64,000 bases of DNA from Aphrophora alni (taxonomy: Eukaryota > Arthropoda > Insecta > Hemiptera > Aphrophoridae): contig OY740765.1 of the NCBI GenBank assembly GCA_963513935.1, positions 75,313,718 to 75,377,717 on the forward strand. The letters are read 5' to 3'. Below, piece after piece: positions 63,542-64,000 of this stretch. The notes beneath the pieces are model-generated. The model made no database searches. It was not told the origin of the DNA and saw nothing but the letters and a program-made list of their open reading frames with translations. Every line of letters begins with the position of its first letter. Position 1 is the stretch's first letter. Both the position numbers and the translations under genes were made by a program.

Positions 63542-64000
63542 CAGTACTTTTACTACGTTCGATGAGAAAAACGGAATTTCACAGAGTTGAGTTTTAAATA
63601 AATGTTGCTTCGATTATTGTTATAGGTTTTAAAAGAAGTAATTACTTGTAATGTTTGTCACGGTGTGACAACTACTGCACTACAAACTATCAGTTTATCT
63701 GTTCTTGTGGAGTTTGTACCCGTGGGGGGAAGGAGGGCTTCGGTACACAGAGATCACGGATTGATGGACATTCAAAAATAAATCCTACCACAGACAATAC
63801 ACTAAATGTACTTTACAAACGATATATATGTTGCTCAGACTTTTGTAGCCTATACAGTAAAATAAATGTATACAAAATAAATGTATTCAACATAAAATAA
63901 AAATTATAAATTTTTTTTGAGTTATGACCATTTGAACTTTATTTATTTTAAAATCAATTTACTTATTTTCATTACCTCACTCGGACTTTTTCTAAATGGC
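63542..64000. other. Right edge, no recognised feature
   Basis: A short Cys-containing frame (63655-63900, RCDNYCTTNYQFICSCGVC) is noted but not assignable. Confidence 0.35.

Overview
The window looks like AT-rich, repeat-laden nuclear DNA of an arthropod, most likely an insect and possibly a hemipteran. The basis is a spliced host kinase gene, a germline Tudor-family sequence, several TTAA-targeting piggyBac families, a Mutator-like transposase of the type common in insects, and frequent TAGGCCTA-type words. There are no bacterial-style operons. The taxonomic call is inference.

Host genes. Two coding exons on the + strand (30012-30119 and 38552-38650) join in phase and encode the catalytic loop, DFG motif and activation loop of a MAPK-activated protein kinase 2 (MK2) orthologue. 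The 8.4 kb intron between them is packed with transposon relics. No upstream or downstream exon was recognised. On the - strand, 59251 to 47698 holds an apparently intronless RRM-MYND-multi-Tudor sequence (Vreteno/TDRD1-like, a piRNA-pathway type) with several frameshifts and an in-frame stop. I read it as a pseudogene, probably a retrocopy.

Mobile DNA. An 8,009-bp LTR retrotransposon (48594-56602) with TSD CAGA and a tRNA-Lys primer-binding site splits the Tudor pseudogene. It encodes one unrecognised 372-aa protein and shows no pol. Its 5' LTR is composite, with a 616-bp block identical to the end of the 3' LTR. A solo LTR of the same family lies at 26455-27819 (TSD CAAC).

10767-19051 is a decayed piggyBac transposon whose transposase is split by a solo LTR (TSD AACT), which itself contains a TTAA element, and by a second TTAA element. 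That non-coding TTAA family ('family A') has four recognisable copies with both ends and one partial copy. 40757-44436 is another piggyBac-derived element containing a DD41D mariner-type transposon with an uninterrupted 360-aa transposase and very long inverted repeats.

Other contents are a Mutator-like transposase relic (about 23675-26284), a mariner relic and an unclassified insect transposon relic (31.5-33.2 kb), a 3.2-kb head-to-head LTR-like inverted repeat in the MK2 intron (34.97-38.17 kb), several fold-back MITEs, a duplicated segment at 2.56-6.96 kb with an insertion in one copy, and simple repeats. The rest is AT-rich DNA in which I see no gene.
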